NCBI GenBank assembly: GCA_902364975.1
Contig: CABJFQ010000001.1
Coordinates: 310,001 to 374,000, forward strand
Length of the DNA stretch: 64,000 nt
Origin: Coriobacteriaceae bacterium
GTDB lineage: Bacteria; Actinomycetota; Coriobacteriia; Coriobacteriales; Coriobacteriaceae
Reading direction: 5' to 3'
Translations under genes and position numbers: made by a program
The notes under the pieces: generated by a model
Told to the model about the DNA's origin: nothing
The model's database searches: none
Seen by the model: only the letters and a program-made list of their open reading frames with translations
Shown here: piece by piece, positions 11,088-19,298 of the stretch
Layout of the letters: the number at the start of each line of letters is the position of its first letter
Numbering within the stretch: position 1 is the first letter of the stretch

Positions 11088-11159
11088 ATGGAAGGCAGTC
11101 ATAGTCGAAAAACCTGCATGTCGCTCTCGGCACGCCGCGAGGATTCCGCGCACGCATAA
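11088..11159 (+). CDS. 23-residue leader peptide upstream of mgtA
   Basis: A short ORF beginning MEGSHSRKTC and ending in REDSAHA. It has an almost ideal ribosome binding site, AAGGAGGTG, eight to nine bases upstream, which is stronger than that of most genes here. It lies inside the long 5' leader of the Mg2+ ATPase gene. Codons 9-13 form the 5' arm of a long-range stem whose 3' arm precedes a T run at 11245-11250. A ribosome paused on those codons would block the terminator. Bacterial mgtA leaders with regulatory peptides are known (mgtL in Salmonella), but this peptide has no visible similarity to MgtL and no proline run. Its reality rests on the ribosome binding site and the placement. 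Confidence 0.55.
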   Translation: MEGSHSRKTCMSLSARREDSAHA

Positions 11160-11250
11160 GCGCCAACAGCCGATCGTCAAAACCACCACAAAGGTGCCTG
11201 TCCCTTTGTGGTGGTTCGAAAGCATGACGTGAGCGACATCTAGGTTTTTT
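11111..11250 (+). terminator. long-range attenuator-like terminator in the mgtA leader
   Basis: The 5' arm AACCTgcATGTCGCTC (11111-11126) pairs with GAGCGACATctAGGTT (11231-11246) as 5+9 base pairs around a 2x2 internal loop, followed by TTTT and G. The intervening loop is largely closed by a perfect 14-bp hairpin, AACCACCACAAAGG (11181-11194) with its complement (11203-11216), which would bring the arms together. The 5' arm overlaps the leader ORF, as expected for ribosome-controlled attenuation. Confidence 0.55.
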
Positions 11251-11298
11251 GAAGCACATACGACACGTACGCTAACTCCCTTCAACAAGGAGGACCCT

Positions 11299-14067
11299 AT
11301 GCTGATGCTCAAAACCGCCACGGTACTCGAAGCCATCTCCAAGCGCCGCCGCACGGCGCGCCCCGCCGCTCACACCGGCCTATCCAAGAACACCATCTTC
11401 GCCGCCGCCCATAGCGCCGAGGACGCCCTCGTGCTGCTTGACGCCACGGCCGACGGACTCACTGCCGAGCACGCCGCCGAGCGCCTGGACGCCTCCGGCC
11501 CCAACACCATCGAGGCGCCGACCAAGACGCTCGCCCGCCGCATCGCCAACGCGTTCATCGATCCCTTCGCCGGTATCCTCGCCGCGCTCGCGCTGGTCTC
11601 GCTCTACATCGACGTGCTCGCCGTGCCCGAGCCGCAACGCGATCCCTCCACGGTCATCGTCATCGGCATCATGCTGCTGGTATCGGGCGGCATGAAGTTT
11701 ATCCAGGAAGCCCGCAGCGGCAATGCGGCCGAGGCCCTCAAGGACCTGGTCTCCAACACCTGCTGTGCCCTGCGCGACGGCGAGCGTATCGAGATCCCCT
11801 TTGACGAGCTCGTCCCCGGCGATGTAATCCGTCTCTCTGCCGGCGATATGGTGCCAGCCGATGCCCGCATCATCACCGCGCGCGACCTGTTTGTGATCGA
11901 GTCCGCACTCACCGGCGAGAGCGAGGCCGTCGAAAAGATCGCTGCCATCACCGTCGCCGAGGGTGCCGGCAGCTCCGCGCTGCCGCTCCCCGCCTGCAAG
12001 AACATCGTCTTTACCGGCACCTCCGTGCAAAACGGCACCGCTATGGCACTTGTCGTAGCCACCGGCTCGGACACTTACCTGGGCGGCATCGCCAAGATGC
12101 TCAACCGGCGCGGCGAGAAGAGCGCGTTTGACCGCGGTGTCTCGAGCGTCTCCATACTGCTCGTACGCCTTATGCTCGTTATGGCGCCGGCCGTCTTTGC
12201 CATCAACGCCGCCACCAAGGGCAACGTCATCGACGCGCTGCTGTTCGCCACGAGCGTAGCCGTGGGCATCACGCCGCAGATGCTTCCCGTCATCGTGACC
12301 ACGAGCCTGTCGCAGGGCGCCAAGGACCTCGCCCGTCGCCAGGTTATCGTCAAGGAGCTGCCGGCGATCCAAAACCTCGGCGCGATGGACGTCCTGTGCT
12401 GCGACAAGACCGGCACCCTCACCGAAGACCGCATCGTGCTGGAGCGCTACCTCAACACCGACGGCAACGAGGACGCGCGCGTGCTGCGCCATGCGTTTTT
12501 GAACAGCTTCTTCCAGACCGGCCTCAAGAACCTTATAGACCTGGCCGTCATCGACCGTGCCGACATGACGCCCTCGACCGTCGTGCCCGATGCCATGCTG
12601 GGGCAGAGCCTGCGCGACCGCTATACCAAGGTCGACGAGGTGCCCTTCGATTTCTCGCGCCGTCGCCTAAGCGTAGTCGTCGCCGATACCCAGGGCAAAA
12701 CCCAGATGGTTACCAAGGGGGCTGCCGAGGAAATGCTCGATATCTGCTCCTTTGTCGAGGTCGATGGCACTGCCCAGCCGCTTACCAAAGACAAGCTCGC
12801 CCAGATTCGCAAGCAGGTCGCCGAACTCAATGCCGAGGGCCTGCGCGTGATCGCCGTGGCGCAAAAGACCAATCCGCGCTGCGTGGGTGAGTTTGGCATC
12901 GCCGACGAGTGCGACATGGTGCTGATGGGCTTTTTGGCCTTCCTCGATCCGCCCAAAGCAAGTGCCGCCGGCGCTGTCGCCACCCTCGAGGCCAAGGGCG
13001 TGGCGGTCAAGGTCCTGACCGGCGACAACGACCGTGTCGCCGCCACCGTCTGCGAGCAAATCGGTGTCGACGCGAGCAACGTCTTGCTGGGCTCCGAGAT
13101 CGATGCACTCGATGACGCCGAGCTTGCCGAGCGCGCCGAGAACACCCATCTCTTCGCCAAGCTCTCGCCGCTGCAGAAGGCGCGCCTGGTGCGCGTCATG
13201 CGCGAGCTGCTCGGTCACACCGTGGGCTTTATGGGCGACGGCATTAACGACGCCGCCGCCATGCGCGCGAGCGACTGCGGTATCTCGGTCGATTCCGCCG
13301 TCGACATCGCCAAGGAATCCGCCGATATCATCTTGCTTCAGAAGGATCTGGGCGTGCTCGAGCGCGGCGCCATCGAAGGCCGTCGCACCTACGGCAACCT
13401 GCTCAAGTACCTCAAGACCACGGTGAGCTCCAACTTTGGCAATGTGCTGTCCGTGACCGTCGCGAGCCTGTTCCTGCCGTTCTTGCCCTTGAGCGCCCTG
13501 CAGCTGGTGCTGCTGTCGCTGGTCTACGAGATCGTATGCATCGCGCTGCCGTGGGACACCGTCGACGACGCCTGGACTGCCCGCCCGCGCGCCTGGGATG
13601 CCACGTCCATTAGGGACTTTATGCTCGAGCTGGGCCCCGTGAGCTCGCTGTTTGACATTGTGACCTTTGCCGCGCTCTTCTTTGTGGTGTGCCCCGCAAC
13701 CGTGGGCGCGAGCTGGGCAGAGCTTGCCGCCGCGGGCAACGTCGCAGGCATGGCGGCCTTTGCGGCGCTCTTCCAGAGCGGATGGTTTGTCGAGTCCATG
13801 TGGTCACAGACGCTCGTGATCCATATGCTGCGCTCCCCGCGCCTGCCGAGCCCGCGCGACCACGCCGCGCCCGCGCTGTGCGCCCTCACCGTGCTGGGTC
13901 TGGCACTCGTCACCTGGCTGCCGGCAAGCCCCATCGCCGATGCGCTGGGCCTCATGCCGCTGCCGCCGAGCTTCTTCGCGCTGCTCGTCGGCATCGTCAC
14001 CGCCTATATCGCGCTCACCCAGCTGGTCAAGCGCCGCTACATCGCCCGCCACGGCGAGCTACTGTAG
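11299..14067 (+). CDS. mgtA: magnesium-translocating P-type ATPase (MgtA/MgtB family)
   Basis: A 922-residue membrane ATPase of the P3B type, which uses ATP to import Mg2+. The actuator-domain TGES is at 205-208, the phosphorylated aspartate is D369 in DKTGTLTED, and the hinge motif GDGINDAAA starts at 646. Membrane pairs lie near residues 90-135 and 280-340, with about six further helices after 690. The length matches MgtA. The ATG at 11299 has an AAGGAGGA site; the second ATG two codons later is less likely. It is preceded by a 270-base leader with a small ORF and a terminator-like stem, which implies transcriptional attenuation. The C-terminal membrane domain contains the family's SNFGNVLSVTVASLFLPFLP-type region. 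Other Mg2+ systems are present at 35465-38580. Confidence 0.95.
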   Translation: MLMLKTATVLEAISKRRRTARPAAHTGLSKNTIFAAAHSAEDALVLLDATADGLTAEHAAERLDASGPNTIEAPTKTLARRIANAFIDPFAGILAALALVSLYIDVLAVPEPQRDPSTVIVIGIMLLVSGGMKFIQEARSGNAAEALKDLVSNTCCALRDGERIEIPFDELVPGDVIRLSAGDMVPADARIITARDLFVIESALTGESEAVEKIAAITVAEGAGSSALPLPACKNIVFTGTSVQNGTAMALVVATGSDTYLGGIAKMLNRRGEKSAFDRGVSSVSILLVRLMLVMAPAVFAINAATKGNVIDALLFATSVAVGITPQMLPVIVTTSLSQGAKDLARRQVIVKELPAIQNLGAMDVLCCDKTGTLTEDRIVLERYLNTDGNEDARVLRHAFLNSFFQTGLKNLIDLAVIDRADMTPSTVVPDAMLGQSLRDRYTKVDEVPFDFSRRRLSVVVADTQGKTQMVTKGAAEEMLDICSFVEVDGTAQPLTKDKLAQIRKQVAELNAEGLRVIAVAQKTNPRCVGEFGIADECDMVLMGFLAFLDPPKASAAGAVATLEAKGVAVKVLTGDNDRVAATVCEQIGVDASNVLLGSEIDALDDAELAERAENTHLFAKLSPLQKARLVRVMRELLGHTVGFMGDGINDAAAMRASDCGISVDSAVDIAKESADIILLQKDLGVLERGAIEGRRTYGNLLKYLKTTVSSNFGNVLSVTVASLFLPFLPLSALQLVLLSLVYEIVCIALPWDTVDDAWTARPRAWDATSIRDFMLELGPVSSLFDIVTFAALFFVVCPATVGASWAELAAAGNVAGMAAFAALFQSGWFVESMWSQTLVIHMLRSPRLPSPRDHAAPALCALTVLGLALVTWLPASPIADALGLMPLPPSFFALLVGIVTAYIALTQLVKRRYIARHGELL

Positions 14068-14126
14068 CGCCCGAATTGTGGCGCGCGACCCATCAGGCGG
14101 TCAAAAAGTCCCGTCTCAAGTTAAAC

Positions 14127-14213
14127 CACTCATTTAAGTACGTCCCCAATGAGTGCGGCGGAATGGCTCCCCTTGACAGCTTAAAGCCGTCATGCAGGAA
14201 CCATTCCGTCGCA
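14127..14213. repeat. two hairpins between mgtA and the apiosidase-like gene
   Basis: ACTCATT...AATGAGT with the gtcccc core (14127-14154) is a member of the dispersed palindrome family. Next to it GCGGCGGAATGG...CCATTCCGTCGC (about 14155-14213) forms a second dyad. The gene-free gap 14068-14256 has no other recognisable content. The genes are convergent, so these may act as terminators. Confidence 0.6.
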
Positions 14214-14256
14214 GCCTTATGAAAGGGACTGGGTTGTAAATGTTGGAGAAGAGCCG

Positions 14257-15570
14257 TTAGCGCCCAGGGGTCAGGATCACCAGGGCGTCGTGCTCAAAGG
14301 GATGCTGAGCCACGCGCACGGTGCCGTCACCGTTGTCGCGAACGGGCAGCTTGGCGACGCGCTTGTCTTCCATGTCGAGAACCGTCGCCGTCCAGCCACG
14401 CGCGCCGTCGAGCTTAAACTTGAGCGCCGTGGTGCGCGGCAGGTACGTGACGACGCGATCGCCAACGCGCGCCACACGAATGGCCTCGCGCGCGTCATCG
14501 AGGAGCTCCTGCGCCGGAACCACGGCAAGTGCGTCGTCGCCAGCCGTAGCACCCAGGCCGGCAAGCACATGCTCGATCGCGCCAAAGTCCCAAACGCCCG
14601 CAAACTGCAGACACTCCTGCCAGCGGAACGGCATATCGAAGCCCTCGCCCAGCACCGAGCCCTGGCTCTTGCTAGTCTGCCAGTTCCAAACACCGTGCGC
14701 GCCATAGGTCACACCCGCGCTGGCGCCGGCAAGGATCGACGACCACACACTCGCGCGGCAGTCCTGCGCGGTGAAGCGCCAGTACACATTGCGCGACGCA
14801 CCCATCTGCTCGTAACAAGGCTCAGAGTTGACCATCGGCTTTTTGGGATAGTTGGCGATAAAGTCCTGCGGCAAGTGCCAAGCCTCGGGCTGGCCCTCGT
14901 AGTTGTGGCCGGGCTGGAACATGTAGAAGTCCAAGCGGTCCAGGTACCGTGCCGGGATGGTGCGGTTGCCGCGGTTGATATGCATGGTGCGCAACGCCTC
15001 GGGCGCGCGATTGACGACTTCGTCGAGGGCATCCTCGTAATAGGCGATCGCCTCGTCGCTGGTAAAGTCGGTATCGCCCGTCACCACGTAAACGGGGTCG
15101 AACTCACCCAGGTTCTCGACGACGCGGGCAACGTGGGCACGGACCTCCTCGCGCGGCATAACCTCGGCACCGCAATGCTCGGCAATCTTGGCGCCCCAGG
15201 TACCGGGCACGTAGTTGCACCACATAAGCACGAGTGCCGGACGAATGCCGTGCTCGACGGCAGCGCGACACATGGCGGCGGCACGATCCCAGTACGCTTG
15301 GTTGGGTCGGGACCAATCAAAATGCACGCCATCCTCGCTGGCATAGGGCCAAATGCCCAGATCGGGGCAGCAGCGATCCCACTGCGGCAGCGTGTTGATC
15401 TGCAGCACGTTCATGCCCTGCTCGGCGCGACGGGTCAGATAGTAGTCCCAATCGGCCTCGGCAATGCTCGTAAACGCGCTCCAGCACGTATCGGCAAACC
15501 AAAAGAACGGTTTGCCCTCGCACAAAAAGCCATCCTGGCGACCGTTGACGGTCAGCGTTCCCAAACTCAT
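14257..15570 (-). CDS. apiosidase-like glycoside hydrolase (DUF4038/GH140-like)
   Basis: A 437-residue protein without signal peptide, so probably cytosolic. The N-terminal segment KPFFWFADTCWSAFTSIAE followed by DWDYYLTRRAEQGMNVLQ is characteristic of the apiosidase-like (formerly DUF4038) TIM barrel. Candidate acidic residues lie in VVTGDTDFTSDE and KKPMVNSEPCYE. The last 90 residues fit the small beta domain that usually follows this barrel. Known GH140 enzymes release D-apiose from rhamnogalacturonan II; other members are uncharacterised. The ATG at 15570 is preferred for spacing from AAAGGA. It lies downstream of the PTS IIBC gene on the same strand. Together with the isomerase, kinase and split transketolase at 24-29 kb it suggests use of an apiose-type sugar. 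Confidence 0.8.
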   Translation of the reverse strand: MSLGTLTVNGRQDGFLCEGKPFFWFADTCWSAFTSIAEADWDYYLTRRAEQGMNVLQINTLPQWDRCCPDLGIWPYASEDGVHFDWSRPNQAYWDRAAAMCRAAVEHGIRPALVLMWCNYVPGTWGAKIAEHCGAEVMPREEVRAHVARVVENLGEFDPVYVVTGDTDFTSDEAIAYYEDALDEVVNRAPEALRTMHINRGNRTIPARYLDRLDFYMFQPGHNYEGQPEAWHLPQDFIANYPKKPMVNSEPCYEQMGASRNVYWRFTAQDCRASVWSSILAGASAGVTYGAHGVWNWQTSKSQGSVLGEGFDMPFRWQECLQFAGVWDFGAIEHVLAGLGATAGDDALAVVPAQELLDDAREAIRVARVGDRVVTYLPRTTALKFKLDGARGWTATVLDMEDKRVAKLPVRDNGDGTVRVAQHPFEHDALVILTPGR

Positions 15571-15706
15571 CTGCATGTCCTTTCGTTCGATAAAGGATTT
15601 GCGAACCGCCGGAAACTTTCGCGGTAACCCCGCGCGAAAGCCCCCGCCGCTTGGCAAACCCTCGCGGGCGAATCTCACCCGCCCCCCATCAGTCTACCTT
15701 GCAAGA

Positions 15707-15740
15707 AGGGCCCCGCCGGGCTTGCGCCTGACGGGGCCCT
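15707..15740 (-). terminator. stem-loop after the PTS IIBC gene
   Basis: On the minus strand a strong AGGGCCCCG...CGGGGCCCTT stem lies 40 bases past the PTS stop codon. The T run is short (CTTCTTGC), so partial read-through into the apiosidase-like gene is possible. Confidence 0.7.
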
Positions 15741-15780
15741 GTCGTGTAGGTGAGGTCATATGCAACCGAATGGTTTGGCC

Positions 15781-17208
15781 TTAGGCCTCCATCTCGGCGA
15801 GTTCCTCCTTGGAGAAGCCGCAGGCAAAGACGACGGCAGCGGCGATGACAAAGGAGATTGCCATACCAACGATAGCCCAGACGGTGTTCATCTGGCCACC
15901 CTGCAGGTAGTTGGTGAAGACCAGGAAGTTGGAGGCACCGCCTGCGAGGTAGTAGGTAACACCCATGAGGCCGGAGAACACAGCGCCGATAGCACCGCCG
16001 ATGAACATGCCAAACATGGTGCGACGGAAGCGCATGAGGATGCCGAAGAGCGCGGGCTCGGTGACGCCGCCGGCGATGGCGGAGATGACGTAACCGATGG
16101 CGAGAGACTTCTCGTCGGGGTTCTTCATCTTGAGGAAGGCACCGAAGGCGCAGCCCCAGACAGCGGCCATAGCGCAGTTGGTGGAAACGAAGACGAAGGG
16201 ATCGTAACCGGCAGCGATGATCTGAACCTGGGCGAGCAGGATGACGGGCATGTGCATGCCGCAGACCACGAAGAGCTGCCAGAAGGCGCCGAGGATGGCC
16301 ATGACGATCAGGATGCCGATGCCGCCAAGGTCAGCAAGGCCGAAGAGGGCGTTGGCGATCAGCGTACCGATCTCGTTGCCGATCGGAGCGAGGACGATGA
16401 AGGCAATGGGGATCGTGACGATCATGGTGCAGAACGGCGTGAAGACCGTGGACAGCACGTCGGGCATAACCTTCTTAAAGAACTTCTCGATGAAGTACAG
16501 GACGGGCACCGAAAGGATGATCGGCAGGACGGACTGCTGGTAGTTGGCAGCGGCGATCTGGATGCCGTAGACGGAGATGATTCCGCCGCCCTCCTGGGTG
16601 GCGACGCTCACCACGGAAGGAGCCATGAGGGCGCCACCGAGCAGCATGCCGAGCACCGGGCTGGCGCCGAGCTTCTTAGCGGCGGCATAACCCAGGTAGA
16701 TGGGGATAAAGGTGAACGTGGCCTCGTACAGCGTGGTGTAGAGGAACGTATAGGTCGGGTCGTCGGCCGAGAGCACACCGAGCATGGTGGGGCCGAGGAC
16801 GGCCGCGATGGTACGGAACAGACCACCGGCCATGAGCAGCGGGATGAGCTGGGTCATGGAGCCCGACAGATAGTCGAGGATGATGTTAGGCAGGTTCTTG
16901 AGCTCGAACTTCTCCTTGGGAGCGTCGAGGTTCTCGTTGACCGCCTCGCCCTGTTTGACGCCGGAGATGGCGACGAACTCGGCGAGCACCTTGGGCACGT
17001 TCTGGCCGATGATGACCTGGAGCTGGGCGCCGGCGAACTGGCAACCCAGAACACCCTTGACCTTCTTGATCTTCTCCACGTCGACCTTGTTGTTATCCTT
17101 GAGCGTCAGACGCAGGCGCGTCATGCAGTTGGTGGCAACGGAAACATTCTCCGCGCCGCCCACGAGCTCGAGGACATCGGTGGCAATCTGCTTGTTATCT
17201 ACTGCCAT
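15781..17208 (-). CDS. PTS permease IIBC, beta-glucoside family, lacking IIA
   Basis: A 475-residue sugar permease. The IIB domain (about 1-85) has the phosphocysteine C28 in ATNCMTRLRL. The IIC domain (about 110-470) has around ten membrane helices and the GITEPALFG-type substrate-loop signature, here GGVTEPALFGILMRF. It imports and phosphorylates a sugar or glycoside. The protein stops after IIC, so phosphate must come from a separate IIA, such as the one at 2104-2640. The ATG at 17208 has a GGAGGGG site. The divergent upstream region carries several TAAACA/TGTTTA dyads, predicted sites for the LacI regulator at 29306-30316. The substrate is unknown; operon context suggests an apiose-containing or other branched glycoside. 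Confidence 0.9.
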   Translation of the reverse strand: MAVDNKQIATDVLELVGGAENVSVATNCMTRLRLTLKDNNKVDVEKIKKVKGVLGCQFAGAQLQVIIGQNVPKVLAEFVAISGVKQGEAVNENLDAPKEKFELKNLPNIILDYLSGSMTQLIPLLMAGGLFRTIAAVLGPTMLGVLSADDPTYTFLYTTLYEATFTFIPIYLGYAAAKKLGASPVLGMLLGGALMAPSVVSVATQEGGGIISVYGIQIAAANYQQSVLPIILSVPVLYFIEKFFKKVMPDVLSTVFTPFCTMIVTIPIAFIVLAPIGNEIGTLIANALFGLADLGGIGILIVMAILGAFWQLFVVCGMHMPVILLAQVQIIAAGYDPFVFVSTNCAMAAVWGCAFGAFLKMKNPDEKSLAIGYVISAIAGGVTEPALFGILMRFRRTMFGMFIGGAIGAVFSGLMGVTYYLAGGASNFLVFTNYLQGGQMNTVWAIVGMAISFVIAAAVVFACGFSKEELAEMEA

Positions 17209-17315
17209 GGGACCCCTCCCCATATCTTCGTGTGCCAGCCCCCTTGGGCTTAGGCACGCCTTTGGCCCGGCGACTATAACCCCTTACGGTTGCCGGACCC
17301 TTGGATACGCTGTCG

Positions 17316-17649
17316 TAAACAAAGTGTTTACTGAACGTTTACGGGCTTTAGTTTACACGGAGCGCCTCATTTGTGGCAATTTTACCGTGCAGAGTCCGGC
17401 GAACGGTAGGAAATCGGGGGTGAACGTATTCCAATGGCGGGAGATAGTCTCTTTGACTGTCTATTGATAAATGGCTCTTTACGTGGGCTTTTATTTTGAT
17501 AAACACCTCTATGACCTGTTAACTCATCAACAGAAGCCCTGCTAGAAGCTAGTAAACATATGTTTAGTAGTTCATGGCGTGTTAAATTTTGCCGTTTACC
17601 GAGTTTATCAGCTTGTTCTGCAATTCTGGATTAAACTAAACATGTTTAG
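17316..17649. promoter_or_regulatory. cluster of LacI-type operators between PTS IIBC and esterase genes
   Basis: The divergent gap 17209-17698 is AT-rich and carries dyads built from TAAACA and TGTTTA: TAAACAAAGTGTTTA (17316-17330), TAAACATATGTTTA (17553-17566) and CTAAACATGTTTAG (17636-17649), with further half-sites near 17340 and 17360. Related half-sites lie upstream of the isomerase operon and of the lacI-type gene. The sites nearest 17636 are close enough to the esterase start to repress it. Confidence 0.65.
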
Positions 17650-17698
17650 ATTGTATTGCCGCTTTTGTTTCCCACTAGCGGCGCAAGGGAGGCAGCTC

Positions 17699-19036
17699 AT
17701 GGAACTCAAATTGTGTACCTACGCAACCGTCACCACCTTGGGCGACTTTGGCCCCTGGATCAGCAAGGTCGTACTCGACCTGCCCTGCACCGTGCGCGCC
17801 AACGACATCGACGCGAACACCTTCCATATATATATAGAGCGTCACGAACGCTCGGGCGAAGTTCTGATGCGCAAGGAGCGCGGCGCCGACCATGCCGCGC
17901 CCTCCGTGGGTTACATCGACGTTCTCGCCGCATATCCGTGCGACGAAAACGGACGTAAGCTCGCCGTGGGCACCCATGTGGCGCTCGAGGTCGCCGAGCA
18001 GCGCCTGACCAAGACCATCGAAGGCGGCGTCATGGGCTCGCGCATGCTCGATGACCAGCTGCGCATCACGCAGCTCGCGGCTCTTCCCGGCAACGACGGC
18101 GACGATCCCACCTGCGGCCTGGTCTTCGACACCTGCCGTGGCGATATCTGCCCTGCGCTCAAAGGCTGGAGCAACGACACGCAAAAGACCGCCGTCGACG
18201 GTATCGCGCTCGAATACGGCTTCTTTGAGCCCAGCTTTAAGGCCGAGGACTCGGCATGCTTCAACCCCTTTGCGCCCGAGGCCACGGCCGTGCCCCAAAA
18301 GGCACCGCTCGTGGTGTATCTGCACGGCGCCGGCGAGGGCAAGGGCGCCACGCAGGGCGAAGGCGCCACGCGCGCCTATATCGGCAACCGCGTGACGGCC
18401 ATCAGCCAGGCGCAGATCCAGCGCTACTTTGGCGGCTTTGCCTGGGTGCTCGTGCCGCAGTCGCCCACGTTTTGGATGGACAACGGCGTCGAGCAGCTTG
18501 GTCACTCCAACCAGAGCATCTACTCCCCCGTGCTCAAGGCACTTATCGATGAGTTTGTCACCGAGCATGCCGACCGCATCGACACCGACCGCATCGTGGT
18601 CGCCGGTCTTTCCAACGGCGGCTTTATGACCCTGCGCCTGTGCGCCGACTACCCCGATTTCTTCGCCGCGGGCCTTCCCTGCTGCGCCCCGTGGTACAAC
18701 GCCACGGACGAGGACGTAGCCGCGCTCGCCAAGACGCCGCTGTGGTTTACGCACTCCAAGGGCGACGAGCTCGTGTGCCCGCAGCAGACCGTGCTGCCGC
18801 TGTTCGCGCGCCTGCGCGATGCCGGCGCCAACGTGCATCTCACCTACTTTAGCCATGTCGAGGACCTGACCGGCGTGTATCGCGAGGCCGACGGCTCGGC
18901 CAAGAAGACGTTCAACCACGGCGTGTGGATCCACCAATTCAACGACCTGTGTTATCAAGACTTCGACGGGGGCAACGTACTCATCGACGGCGAGCCGGTG
19001 GGCTGCTGGGAGTGGTCGGCCAGGGTCGACCGCTAA
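17699..19036 (+). CDS. alpha/beta-hydrolase esterase with N-terminal beta domain
   Basis: A 445-residue predicted carbohydrate or polyester-type esterase. Residues 1-110 form a beta-rich immunoglobulin-like domain. The catalytic domain (about 195-445) has the nucleophile S305 in GLSNGGF, an oxyanion segment VVYLHGAGEG, a candidate aspartate in HSKGDELVCP and a candidate histidine in GVWIHQF. This is the layout of PHB-depolymerase/feruloyl-esterase-like proteins. No signal peptide is visible, so it probably acts in the cytosol on an imported ester. The ATG at 17699 follows a GGGAGG site; the open frame upstream runs through the operator region. It is divergent from the PTS IIBC gene and shares its LacI-type operators, suggesting removal of an acyl group from the imported glycoside. 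Confidence 0.8.
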   Translation: MELKLCTYATVTTLGDFGPWISKVVLDLPCTVRANDIDANTFHIYIERHERSGEVLMRKERGADHAAPSVGYIDVLAAYPCDENGRKLAVGTHVALEVAEQRLTKTIEGGVMGSRMLDDQLRITQLAALPGNDGDDPTCGLVFDTCRGDICPALKGWSNDTQKTAVDGIALEYGFFEPSFKAEDSACFNPFAPEATAVPQKAPLVVYLHGAGEGKGATQGEGATRAYIGNRVTAISQAQIQRYFGGFAWVLVPQSPTFWMDNGVEQLGHSNQSIYSPVLKALIDEFVTEHADRIDTDRIVVAGLSNGGFMTLRLCADYPDFFAAGLPCCAPWYNATDEDVAALAKTPLWFTHSKGDELVCPQQTVLPLFARLRDAGANVHLTYFSHVEDLTGVYREADGSAKKTFNHGVWIHQFNDLCYQDFDGGNVLIDGEPVGCWEWSARVDR

Positions 19037-19048
19037 GCCCTCCCATCG

Positions 19049-19171
19049 CGGGGACCGGGGTTTAGTCTTGCAAACGTCCTCGGGCATGCATGGGCTGGCG
19101 CTTTGCGCTTCGCGCTGCGCCTGCCCATGCCCCCTGCGGAATGTTTGCAAGACTAAACCCCGGTCTCCGCT
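19049..19171. repeat. 123-bp nested palindrome between esterase and DUF1593 genes
   Basis: Outer arms around GGGGTTTAGTCTTGCAAAC and its complement (about 19049-19075 and 19143-19171) enclose an inner GCATGGGC/GCCCATGC dyad. It is of the same long nested type as the palindromes at 45882, 56540 and 63603, although the sequence differs. It probably folds in RNA and separates the two genes. Confidence 0.75.
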
Positions 19172-19298
19172 GCGTTGACGTTGCTGTGACCCTGGCCGGC
19201 CGCTTCTAGCGGGCCGCCGGGTCGGTGGCGATGGGGGCATGGGTCCCGTCTTGCCTTGCGCGTAACTGGCTGAATTGATTTTGATTGGAGCTGTTCCT

